This document shows, in pieces, positions 1-8,743 of a stretch of DNA of 64,000 nt (positions are counted from its first letter, which is position 1; every line of letters begins with the position of its first letter). A program made the translations under genes and the position numbers. The notes under the pieces were generated by a model. That model saw only the letters and a list, made by a program, of their open reading frames with translations, had not been told where the DNA came from and did no database searches. Source of the DNA: Bartonella sp. ML70XJBT.G. GTDB taxonomy: Bacteria > Pseudomonadota > Alphaproteobacteria > Rhizobiales > Rhizobiaceae. The stretch covers positions 16,210 to 80,209 of the forward strand of contig NZ_JAQITA010000012.1 in NCBI RefSeq assembly GCF_028618575.1, given 5' to 3'.

Positions 1-38
1 TTACTTAGCGCCTCCAAACACTTTTTAAGGGATTAAAT
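1..38 (-). other. Left-edge spacer with possible ribosome binding site
   Basis: On the minus strand this short stretch follows the stop codon of the FAD-protein gene and contains GGAGG (complement of 11-15), a strong Shine-Dalgarno match. No frame stays open to the window edge, so any next gene of the cassette would start just outside the window. The spacing would be 10 bases or more, which is long. This is a suggestion only. Confidence 0.25.
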
Positions 39-1874
39 TTACCTAGATGTGACATAATTCACTTCTATTTCATTAAACATCTGCTGGATACATTTATCCG
101 AATCCAATAGAAAGCGAGAGTTCACACCGGGTCGTGGCAGAACAAAGGTAAAAAAACAAGGACCTTCAATCGGATTACCCAAAGACCACACATTTTTTCT
201 CACATCTCCATTGAGATCGATAATGTTATAATTTCTATCAATATTCAAGCCACCAGTATGATAGTTTCCATTTATATATTCTGTGAGAAAACCCTTATTA
301 AAAAGGTTTCTGATTAATGGTGAGCGCTCAAGATTTATGTCAAATGGATCTATCCTTGCTTGGATGACAACATCTGCAACCTGAGTCGTTATTTCTTCTG
401 AGAAAGTACTAACAATACGGAAAACAGAATTTTTCTCGTCAATTTCTAAAATAGGTGAAGGACCAAGATCTATGCGAAGTAAACCACTATCAATTAAAGC
501 GAGTAACTGCCTGTTCCGCACTAAAGGCGGACCGACAGCTATACGATTCATAATAGGGACAAAGTCGCTTACAAAACGAGCATGCGATTCTGGTGTCAAA
601 CCACCCCATTCAACGCAATAGCGCATGGTATCACGCACATCTCTCAAGACATCGGCTGCTGCTTTGACACTGCCAGAAACATTTCCTGCGTAAGCATTTT
701 TGAGATCGTTTTCCAAAAATTCATAGATATAGCGTTTGTAATCAACAGCATTTTTGAATACAACACCTTGTAAGGGATATAATATTTCGTCAATTTTCCT
801 AAAATCTTCATAGTCAATGCACGCAGTTTTCCCCACGGCATGATAGTATGCCCTCAACATTTCCTTTTTCAAGACTGGAAGAACATCTTCAAAAAAATCA
901 AATTTCTTTTTTTCTTGTCGCAGAGATTTGAAGTAATCTAATGTAAAGAATTCAGCTGTATAAGCCTCAGAGATTCCTTTCTCATTTATGGCTCTAGAAG
1001 AAAATGGAAGTCCTTGTCTGGAGAAGAGACTGATGACAGGCTCTCGCCCTGATGGTATATATTCCAAGCGGCCTCTGTTCTCTTTATATCGGCCTCCTCT
1101 TCCAACAGTTAGCTCGGCTATAACATCATGCGCTGTTAGTCCCATACCCTGCACCAACACTCGAGCATCAGGGCTAACACTTTCTATCATGGATAAAGGA
1201 TAAGGAGATCTTATAAATCCTAAGTTGGGATTTTTATGCTTATTTGAAGAAACAAAATCTGTTTTTTGTTGCTCATTTTCTGTGAGTATATTAGTACCAT
1301 GCCCAGTAGTCATAAATATAAATTCAAAGGACTGCTTATAATCCCCATCTACCACAACAATAAATTCGCGCTCTGATAATGGCTTAATATCAATCACATG
1401 AGATCTGATAATGGACACATCTACATTACGCGGTCTGTTTGCTGTCAATAGATCTACAACGAATTGTAAATAATTTCCTAATTCAGCACGTGATAGATAG
1501 TCATTATCGTCTATAGGTGCTCCAACATCTGAGTCTTCAGCCATATGATAGAAATTAGAACCTATTTTACGGATACCTGCATCTTTAGCCCATTGAGCAA
1601 ATGATGGTCCGTTGGTATATGGGCCAGAAACTTCACAAGTTTTATCTAAGAACATAGTCATTTGCGATGCAACTGTATTGACTAATAGATAATCTGCTTG
1701 TCTTGGCGAATGAGATCCACAACCATGTTCATTGGGATCAAATATTGTCAGGTTTATATGCACACTACTTATATAACGACGAGCATAGGCATTTATCCTC
1801 TCATAAAAACTAATGCCACGCGCCCCAAAACCGATGATAGCACAATTAATGGTTTTTTTTCTGTTTATAGCCAT
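39..1874 (-). CDS. FAD/NAD(P)-binding oxidoreductase-like protein (NAD_binding_9 type)
   Basis: This 611-residue protein opens with a dinucleotide-binding fold: the glycine-rich turn IGFGARGISF at about residues 14-23 follows a hydrophobic beta strand, and an acidic FDP at about 45-47 follows the second strand. A second nucleotide-binding region is suggested by RVLVQGMGLTAHD at about 237-250, and TTGHGTN near 188-194 resembles the conserved TG motif of flavin monooxygenase-like proteins. I read it as a member of the large FAD-NAD(P)-binding family (PF13454 type), whose substrates are mostly unknown. The ATG has a good site (AGGAAAG, five bases upstream). Its 5' end overlaps the 3' end of the upstream MFS gene by 29 bases, so the two are probably translationally coupled. 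Codons 5-8 contain a run of eight A. No signal peptide or membrane segment is seen, so it should be cytoplasmic. The reaction is unknown; N-hydroxylation or another flavin-dependent oxidation is conceivable. Confidence 0.75.
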   Translation of the reverse strand: MAINRKKTINCAIIGFGARGISFYERINAYARRYISSVHINLTIFDPNEHGCGSHSPRQADYLLVNTVASQMTMFLDKTCEVSGPYTNGPSFAQWAKDAGIRKIGSNFYHMAEDSDVGAPIDDNDYLSRAELGNYLQFVVDLLTANRPRNVDVSIIRSHVIDIKPLSEREFIVVVDGDYKQSFEFIFMTTGHGTNILTENEQQKTDFVSSNKHKNPNLGFIRSPYPLSMIESVSPDARVLVQGMGLTAHDVIAELTVGRGGRYKENRGRLEYIPSGREPVISLFSRQGLPFSSRAINEKGISEAYTAEFFTLDYFKSLRQEKKKFDFFEDVLPVLKKEMLRAYYHAVGKTACIDYEDFRKIDEILYPLQGVVFKNAVDYKRYIYEFLENDLKNAYAGNVSGSVKAAADVLRDVRDTMRYCVEWGGLTPESHARFVSDFVPIMNRIAVGPPLVRNRQLLALIDSGLLRIDLGPSPILEIDEKNSVFRIVSTFSEEITTQVADVVIQARIDPFDINLERSPLIRNLFNKGFLTEYINGNYHTGGLNIDRNYNIIDLNGDVRKNVWSLGNPIEGPCFFTFVLPRPGVNSRFLLDSDKCIQQMFNEIEVNYVTSR

Positions 1875-3015
1875 AGTATCTTTCCTGTATAAACCCCACG
1901 CATAGAATAAAAAGAAGAAATGACGAAATAGAGAATATTAGGATATAACTCTCTATTATATAGAAAAGCCAAGTAAACATATACGCAGCTATTGCTTGTG
2001 ATACGGCGAATGCTGACACTGCTCTGCTCCAGATAATCTGCTGAATTTGTGGATCAGATGAAGACAATTCTCCTATTAAACCAAGATATAAAGGCACAAT
2101 GCCAGGGGTAGCGGCACCCATAATAAGAGCCGGTAGTAACAATGCGATCTTCAAATCAGGGAACAATAGCAATAGAAATGAGGCAAATAATTGCACAAAA
2201 TTCATCAAAAAGATCACCGAGCGATACGATGTTTTCTTGGCTGCTATGCTCAATATTATGGCTCCTAAAAAGGCACCAAAGGCATAAACTAGCCAAATGA
2301 TAGAAGCAAAATAGGTTGATGGTATTGTGCGAAGCAAAACAAAATTCACAAGAAACAATATATATGGCATAAACGCTGCAGCATTGATGCCATATGTTAT
2401 ATATATGAAATAATCTATTCGCTTAGACTTATACGACTTTTTAATATGCTTAAAATTCGTGTTGGGTATAAATTGATAGGTTATTATAAAAAATATAAGA
2501 GTGATTAAAAAAAGTATCCCCCAATAATAAGATACTTTAATACTTGCTATCATAGGTGTAAACAAAGCAGACAATAGCAAGCCTAACCCCACTCCTGAGA
2601 ACATTATACCACCAGAACGAGCACGATCTTTTGGATCTATAGCCGATAACAAAGTTGGAGCAGCCACAGCTGTTAAGATCCCGCCCGACAAGCCAACAAT
2701 AAAACGCCATATCATGAACCATAAGCTTCCATATGGATAACAACAGCATAAAAAAGACAGCCCACTCATGAAGAATGCTAATCTCAATGCATATCTTGGA
2801 GAAGTGAGGCGTAAAATATAAGGGGATGAAAGAGCACCGATGAAGTAACCAAAAAAGTTTGCAGAACCTACCCAAAAAATATGATTTTCATCAAGCCAAC
2901 CTTGGCTTATAAGATAAGGTGTTGCAGGCGTATAAGCAAAGCGTGATAAACCTATGCCAACCAAGGATGCGGCAAATCCACTCAATACGCACTTGACCGT
3001 TTTATTCATTGTCAT
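1846..3015 (-). CDS. Major facilitator superfamily transporter (YbfB/YjiJ-like)
   Basis: This hydrophobic protein of about 389 residues has roughly 12 membrane segments and an N-terminal half typical of the MFS. The opening GFAASLVGIGLSRFAYTPA motif with an arginine in TM1 is characteristic of the YbfB/YjiJ branch, and a loop rich in basic residues (KHIKKSYKSKR) separates the two six-helix halves. It should sit in the inner membrane and move a small solute, probably outward. I start it at the ATG at 3015 (ATG at 3009 is equally possible), because a longer reading would overlap the end of the nitronate monooxygenase gene and adds a non-hydrophobic leader unlike the family. The 3' end overlaps the FAD-protein gene. 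Being between two oxidoreductase genes suggests it carries their substrate or product. The substrate cannot be read from sequence. Confidence 0.8.
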   Translation of the reverse strand: MTMNKTVKCVLSGFAASLVGIGLSRFAYTPATPYLISQGWLDENHIFWVGSANFFGYFIGALSSPYILRLTSPRYALRLAFFMSGLSFLCCCYPYGSLWFMIWRFIVGLSGGILTAVAAPTLLSAIDPKDRARSGGIMFSGVGLGLLLSALFTPMIASIKVSYYWGILFLITLIFFIITYQFIPNTNFKHIKKSYKSKRIDYFIYITYGINAAAFMPYILFLVNFVLLRTIPSTYFASIIWLVYAFGAFLGAIILSIAAKKTSYRSVIFLMNFVQLFASFLLLLFPDLKIALLLPALIMGAATPGIVPLYLGLIGELSSSDPQIQQIIWSRAVSAFAVSQAIAAYMFTWLFYIIESYILIFSISSFLLFILCVGFIQERYYGYKQKKNH

Positions 3016-3038
3016 ATTAGCTTTAGATTCACTTTTGC

Positions 3039-4103
3039 TTAGCTGTGTATATAGCGAGCATACTCGTTTTCTAACTCTGCGATAATTTGTGCTGCCGGAA
3101 TAAAACGCGCCAAGAAAGCACTTTGCCCCGCCCAAAAAGGACCTATATCAAGATCTTCTCGTAAGAGCATACTTTTTTGCAGCTGCTTGAAGGCATCATA
3201 ACCGTAAGGATACTCCGGAATATCCTTATCAGTAATACTCATCGCCCATTGGACAAATGACGTCATTATTGACCGCGCAGGCCGCCCAGAAATGGCTCGC
3301 GTCAAAACGGTCGGTATAGATTTATCAGACTTCAAAAGATTTTTATGACAATGACTCGCACCGCTTTCGCTACAACCTATAAAGGCACTCCCTAATTGTA
3401 CTCCCTGAGCACCCATGAGCATAACGCTCGCTATATCAGCCCCAGTCATTATACCGCCTGCAGCAATTATAGGAAGTGATAAGTGCTGGGCTAAAAGCCG
3501 TGTCAAGACGTGCGTTGATAACTTTTCGTCAAATTGCGAAAGATTAAATTGTCCTCGGTGTCCTCCTGCCTCAAAGCCTTGAGCTATTATTGCATCCAAA
3601 CCCTTGACTGCAATTTCTTTCCCCTCCTCAAGACAAGTTGCAGTCGCCATAAGTTTGGCACCGGTTTGTCGAAAAATGTCAATGATATCATCGTCAGGGA
3701 CACCAAAATGAAAGCTAATAATATCAGGGGATTGTGCAGCGACAGCGATAGCTAAAGCCTTATTATTTTTAATAGAGGCATATATATTCTTAAGAGGAGT
3801 ATTTAGAATCGTTTCCCCACCTAAAAAATGATCGTTTAGCTTAGTTCGCCAATAAGAATCTTTTGCTGTATCCACACGCAAAAAAGGATCATGACAGAAA
3901 AGATTAATATTAAACGGTCGATCAGTTAGTGCTTTCGTTTTTTGAATTAACGAAACTGCTTCATCCGGTCCTAATCCGCCAATAGCTATCGAACCAACCG
4001 CACCAGAATTAGATACGGCTGCCGCCATCTCAGGCGTCGATACACCAGCCATAGGAGCTTGTATTATTAAAGAACGTATATCTTTAGGTAATGTAGCTAA
4101 CAC
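3039..4103 (-). CDS. Nitronate monooxygenase (2-nitropropane dioxygenase family)
   Basis: This is an FMN-dependent TIM-barrel enzyme of about 354 residues that oxidises alkyl nitronates such as propionate-3-nitronate to carbonyl compounds and nitrite. Family motifs are visible in order: an N-terminal QAPMAGVSTPEMAAAVSNSG segment that contacts FMN, GGLGPDEA, INLFCH, then QGFEAGGHRG, which carries the histidine regarded as the catalytic base, followed by IIAAGGI and GVQLGSAFI, the phosphate-binding loops. A longer reading begins with TTG at 4115. I prefer the GTG at 4103 because GAGGG lies five bases upstream of it. It is the first gene of the three-gene minus-strand cassette and ends 23 bases before the MFS start. 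Some family members are enoyl reductases (FabK), but the AGGHRG histidine motif and the MFS/FAD context favour nitronate oxidation. The physiological substrate is unknown. Confidence 0.8.
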   Translation of the reverse strand: MLATLPKDIRSLIIQAPMAGVSTPEMAAAVSNSGAVGSIAIGGLGPDEAVSLIQKTKALTDRPFNINLFCHDPFLRVDTAKDSYWRTKLNDHFLGGETILNTPLKNIYASIKNNKALAIAVAAQSPDIISFHFGVPDDDIIDIFRQTGAKLMATATCLEEGKEIAVKGLDAIIAQGFEAGGHRGQFNLSQFDEKLSTHVLTRLLAQHLSLPIIAAGGIMTGADIASVMLMGAQGVQLGSAFIGCSESGASHCHKNLLKSDKSIPTVLTRAISGRPARSIMTSFVQWAMSITDKDIPEYPYGYDAFKQLQKSMLLREDLDIGPFWAGQSAFLARFIPAAQIIAELENEYARYIHS

Positions 4104-4115
4104 AGTAGCCCTCAA

Positions 4116-4560
4116 AATTAATGGTTTGGAAATTCATCACCTATAATGCTTTGGAGACTATAGATGGGAAGTACGAATAATAACACTGCTTCCTCTTGCT
4201 CCACACCGCTTAGCATTAAGTTAGCAGCAAGAAAATTAAAGCTTCGTTCATTTTCATATCCAGCGGCGATATATATAAAAAAATGTACGATTGCAACAAT
4301 CCATTATCCTGATAAATTGTGATATATACAGTTTTTCTCTAACCTTAAATCTACTTCATTAGGCTTGTCGTGATATATCTTATTTGTTTAGTACAGTAGG
4401 TAGAAAACTATGAGCAGTTTTTTGATGAACGTATTATAATTTCAAGAAAAACAAAGAGAACTAAATCACTGTAAAGATCACCACGCCCTTAAATTTTGTA
4501 AACGATATTTTGTATCTCATCTTAACCTACAAAACTTTATAATACTAAAACCAATCAACC
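4116..4560. other. Non-coding spacer upstream of the nitronate monooxygenase
   Basis: About 445 bases of AT-rich sequence with stops in all frames. It should hold the promoter of the minus-strand cassette near 4110-4200, but I cannot pick convincing -35/-10 boxes. Decayed DUF3987 coding sequence begins at its right end. Confidence 0.5.
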
Positions 4561-5588
4561 AAAGAATGGTTAAAGCAGAAAGAAAAACAAGAAATTGAAG
4601 AGATACTAAAAATAACCTGTGCTCTTTTTTCTGAAAGCCTCTCTAAAGATAATATCCATGATGTTGCCGCCTCTCGTTTTATTGTCAATGATGTGACGGT
4701 CGAAAAACTTGGGAAATTGTTAAAAGCCCCCCGTGGTCTCTTAATGGTTCGTGATGAATTATCTGTTTTTTACCAATCTGGAAAGAAATATCAAACAGAC
4801 TGTGCTTTTTATCTAACAACTTTTAATGAAGATGATTAATTTACCTATGACAGTATCGGGCGTGGAACCATTTTTATTCCCAATGCAACCCTTTCCATTA
4901 TAGGGGACATTCAACTTTCACGGATTATTCCCCTCATTAAAGAAATCCTCCATGGGAGAAATGATGATGGTTTGCTCCAACGGTTCCAGATGCTAGTGTG
5001 GACGGATGCAATCGAAGAGCCGGACTAGGTTGATAGGTGTTCCAAGTAAGATATACAGCAAGATTATGAAGGGCTGTTTCTTTCTCTCTATAATAAACTC
5101 CTTGGCTCACCAGAACACCAGATTATCATGCATTTCTCTGCAAGTTTACAAGCACATCTTTGGAAAATGAATAAACCCCTACCAACCTTGCCTTGACTTT
5201 TGAACTTATTGATGGAGGGCGTTTTGAAATCAATAAAGCAATTTTTCAAACAGCGTTGCGTTGGGAAAAATATCTGATAAGTCACGCAAAACGTCTTTAT
5301 GTGGCGGGAGATAAATTAGCAGCAGAACGTGCAAAATTAATTGTTGAACGCTGTGATTGTTTACAAGATGGCTTTACTGTACATGATATTTATAAGCGCG
5401 ATTGGAAAAGTTTAAAAGATAATGAAACCGTTAAGCAAACTTTAGATCTTTTAAGCCGTTGTAACTATATCCGTGAAATCTCTGGAGACAATAACTTTCA
5501 AGGTGGTCGACCTACCATACGTTATGAATGGCCCCTCTTAGTGAAAATTCATAAGACATCATACAGAGGCAATCGTGAGATCTTATAA
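4561..5588 (+). pseudogene. Broken DUF3987 (YfjI-like) mobile-element protein
   Basis: Conceptual translation on the plus strand gives pieces of one DUF3987-family protein, a group found with phages, plasmids and satellites, often beside primase or replication genes. One piece (about 4563-4838) includes LMVRDELSVFY and CAFYLTTFNEDD and ends in TAA. The same frame continues with YDSIGRGTIFIPNATLSIIG and DGLLQRFQMLVW up to a TAG near 5027. After a frame change a C-terminal piece of about 130 codons is open (5193-5588) with TFELIDGGRFEI, AAERAKLIVERC and GGRPTIRYEW. The N-terminal half is missing and there are at least two stops and one frameshift, so it cannot make the full protein. The 5193-5588 piece could be translated but probably is not functional. 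Confidence 0.75.
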
Positions 5589-5959
5589 AACTTTGAACTA
5601 TTAGTTTTAAAGTTTTTTTGGGGGAGCTTTTTACCATTATTATTTTATTTTTTCAGTCAAAAATAAAAGTTATTATATTTCAATGTATTAATATTTATGA
5701 ACTTTTCAAAAAACAATCTATATCAACAATACAACGCATAAATTCAGCTATAGAATATATTTTCTGGGGGGATGTAAGAGTTTTGAGGGTTTTTAAAACA
5801 GACAAAACCTATCTAGATAAAACCTATCAAAATAATCATTCTGATGATCTAAAACACATTATAGCTTTTGTAAGACTTTACAAAGGATGTAACCATCTAA
5901 AAAGTCCTGTTAAAATGAAGTAACATTCTTCTGAAGCTAATAAATCTTTTTGAGATTTT
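5589..5959 (+). other. AT-rich stretch with an unlikely small reading frame
   Basis: An open frame (about 5618-5923, TTG start, 101 codons) has low-complexity, Ile/Lys/Asn-rich composition at first and a more protein-like end (DVRVLRVFKTDKTYLDKTYQ). It directly follows the broken DUF3987 gene and might be its decayed tail or a small phage gene. I do not recognise it and see no good ribosome binding site. Confidence 0.25.
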
Positions 5960-6305
5960 CTTCAATTATTACGAATCAGGATTTCTGTTCGAGGATTTTT
6001 TTGCCGTATAAGATGTTCAAAAAGTGCTTATTTCTAGAAAATCAAAATTTTTAAAGATCTCTCACAGTTGGTTACAATCATTCAGATTCTAAACAAATTT
6101 TTCCTTAAATATCTTTGAGAAGCTTTGTCATGGTCACAAAATTATCTACAGTCAAGTTCCCAGAGCTATAATACAGTTTTACAAGATATTGTGGGTCTAA
6201 ATAAAACAAACTGTCTGGAGCATAAAAAAGTTTAACACTATGTTCCCACGAATAATTTAAAATAGTTGTATCAAGCAGTTTTTTATCTAATATGCTTCAT
6301 TTTTT
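5960..6305 (-). pseudogene. Truncated, decayed DNA adenine methylase (dam-like)
   Basis: Read on the minus strand, this stretch aligns along its whole length with roughly residues 154-258 of the intact methylase at 62989-63819. DTTILNYSWEH matches DTTILNLSWER; then DSLFYLDPQYLVKK matches DSLFYLDPPYLVKK, so the catalytic DPPY motif has become DPQY; then YYSSGN is shared. After that several stops interrupt the frame, while nucleotide similarity continues to about 5960. The N-terminal half with the AdoMet-binding FxGGK motif is absent. It is therefore a 5'-truncated, inactive paralogue, presumably left by an older prophage related to the one at the right edge of the window. Confidence 0.85.
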
Positions 6306-6652
6306 AAACAATACCATGGATATTACCCTCTAAGAATTCCATGTTGATAACATAGCCCTCTTCTATTTTGTTTCTTACCGCAGTAGATATACAAAAAAAG
6401 AGCTTTGTTTTTTCAAATTGAAAAGCAATTGTAACACAATAGAAGCAGACACCCTATAAAAAGGAGTTTTCTTGTTTCAATGCTCGCCTTTTTGTTATAG
6501 TATCAATCCTTTATATCCCTCACGCAATCAAAGTAATTTTTTCCTTTGCTATAAAGCTAATAATAGCTCTGCTGATTTTGAACCTAATGAAACTTTACCT
6601 CAGTTTTGGTGGAGGGGGCATTTTAAATTCTCTCCCCCATTTGTGGATCTAG
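6306..6652. other. Spacer without a recognisable gene
   Basis: About 350 bases. A 63-codon plus-strand frame at 6472-6663 has no start site support and no recognisable motif. Similarity to the dam gene stops near 6305. Confidence 0.4.
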
Positions 6653-7135
6653 TTACTTTTTAAAAGATGTGCGTGAAGTTGAAGATTGCTTTTGTAAAGC
6701 TTTTTTTGCTTTTTGATATCGTTTTTCATTCTCAAAATGCGTTAATAAAGCGCGTTCTTTTTTTGTTGCATTAGACATACCAAAGCTCTCATTATCCATA
6801 AATTGCTGATATCCTGCTATCATGAGATTGGTTAAAAATGAATCACTTCTTGGAGCTTCTACAAAATAAATCCCCTTTGAATCCTGTAATTTGTACCGAT
6901 AACCTGCTTTGGACATACACTCATAAATTGATGCAAACTCACCCACACGCGAATTCGTATCTTCAGGAGAAGCATAAACTGGTTTCCAGCCACATTGTGA
7001 TAGAGCCTGTTGAAGAGTAGCTTTATCAACACCTGGTTTTTCCCATAATGCCAAGGTTGACGGAGGTGGCTGATTAATACATCCAGCTGTGCTTAAAAGA
7101 GCTATGGTGCTCAATAATTTCAAGATTTTTTTCAT
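6653..7135 (-). CDS. Small lipoprotein, function unknown
   Basis: This 160-residue protein has a clear lipoprotein signal: MKKILKLLSTIALLSTAGC, a basic n-region, a hydrophobic core and a lipobox (STAG|C) with the lipidated cysteine at residue 19. The mature part begins with Pro/Ser-rich INQPPPSTLALWEKPG, contains three more cysteines or polar segments around QCGWKPVY and IYECMSKAGYRYK, and ends in a basic, Lys/Ser-rich tail. GGGGGGAAG-like sequence just upstream of the ATG (complement of 7138-7146) is a plausible ribosome site. It should be anchored in the outer or inner membrane. It stands alone between prophage debris and a long spacer, so it may be a surviving phage cargo (morphogenesis or lysis lipoprotein) or a host accessory gene. 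I do not recognise a domain. Confidence 0.65.
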   Translation of the reverse strand: MKKILKLLSTIALLSTAGCINQPPPSTLALWEKPGVDKATLQQALSQCGWKPVYASPEDTNSRVGEFASIYECMSKAGYRYKLQDSKGIYFVEAPRSDSFLTNLMIAGYQQFMDNESFGMSNATKKERALLTHFENEKRYQKAKKALQKQSSTSRTSFKK

Positions 7136-8743
7136 TCTTCCCCCCTCTTTTAATGAATTTATTTAAGACAAAAAAGCTTTTAAGTCTACTCATTTTTTAT
7201 TCCAGTTTTCTAAAATAGTTTAGAGTTGAGTTGAGATAGTAGATTGAAAAAACATTCCACACAGATAAAAAAGAAAGTAGAAATTATTGATGATCGCTAG
7301 TAATAAAACTTAAGTCTAATATTTATATTGTTCTGAATATTTCATATAGTAGAAAAGGCTATTCAAGCACTTCGCGGTACTTCGCTGAGGAATGACAATA
7401 ATAAAAAGACAAATGGAGAGGTCGTCTTCTTTAAATGTGTCCTCCCCACTCTACTCTCCAAATTTATCATGAAATCCGGCTTGAAGCATGCAAAATTCAA
7501 TAGAACGAATATACATGAATCCTTAGTTTTGATTTTCTTGATCAATACTATAGAGGGCATACTACATTTCAAAAGTGCTTTTGCTATTTCAGTAAAATCT
7601 CTACAAAACTTCTCACATAAACGTCGGAGTTTCTTCTAAATAATATCTTGCCATAAATAACAAAGGTACAGCTTTTAATAGTTTTAAAATTTATTTCATT
7701 TTTCTTTCCAAATAAATTTATCCACGATGGAAAACCCCCATAAAGTCTTTAGAATATCGTATTCATCTCCAAAACAAGCATGGATACTGTTGGGACCTGC
7801 AACATTTTTGAATGCTTCTTTCTACTAATTGCCATTTGCTGAAACTGTTTTGTAGGTAAAACTATTATTTCTGATCTATCTAAGCTAAAATCATCTTTAT
7901 GTCATCAAAACGAACAGGGGTGTATTTTTCTCACTCAGCGAGTCTAACTTACCTGCTCTAGCCACAGAACATGCGATCCCACTCTATAAAGATTATCACT
8001 TGTTTTGCTTGCTATACCTCTTGAACATTTTTTTATTCTAAAGAACTTTGCGTATTATGCCCTATCCGTCCACTGCGACTATAGGCATAAATTTTCAATT
8101 TTATATTGCCATTTCTCTTCAACAAGTCTTGTGATTCTTGTGTTGAGTTGCTAAGAGAAGTTATTCTCCGAAAATTTCAGATATTCTAATATTATTTGCA
8201 TTCTCATATAACGGTATCAGTGTATGAAAATATAACAAAATGAAAGTCATTCATTTTGATTATCTGCATGTTGAACGGCGTAACGAGCAACGTTATCTGG
8301 TGGGATAAAATGTCAATATAGAATATACGAACATTGCCATTAGCACTTGTTTGTTTAATGTTTTTTCCCTTTAGCCATTAAATAGAGAACAATATTGTAC
8401 ATGCATGGAAAAGAAAAATAAAGAGGTTATTATTTATAATCATTAGCAATACTTAAGATTCTATTATTACTTTTAAAAACATTAATTGCAAATATGTAAT
8501 ATTTATAATATAAAACGATATTTATATATAAATATAATTATAAAATATGATTAAAGTACGCGCTTTGTTAACTGATTATTAGCTATCTTTAATTATTAAT
8601 TTATAATCGTCATTCAATTTTATTACTATTTTTTTATTTATATTATTAGCAACCATTTAATATGATAAAAAAATTCAAAAAACTCTTTTTAATCCTGAAG
8701 GACAACGAGAAAACATTTTTTAGCTAAAATTTCAATTCACTTT
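7136..8743. other. Long non-coding region, probably decayed genes
   Basis: About 1.6 kb without a credible gene. Stops are frequent in all six frames. Some parts look like former coding sequence on the minus strand, for example around 8020-8160, where one frame reads LLKRNGNIKLKIYAYSRSGR before it breaks, but I cannot assign a family. From about 8400 to 8700 the sequence is extremely AT-rich. The 69-codon frame at 7363-7572 has no supporting feature. Confidence 0.45.

Noticed and set aside
2537..2875. 112-codon minus-strand frame inside the MFS gene
   Set aside because: Out-of-frame shadow of the transporter on the same strand; no ribosome site.
7363..7572. 69-codon minus frame in the gene-free zone
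   Set aside because: No ribosome site, mixed composition and no recognisable motif.
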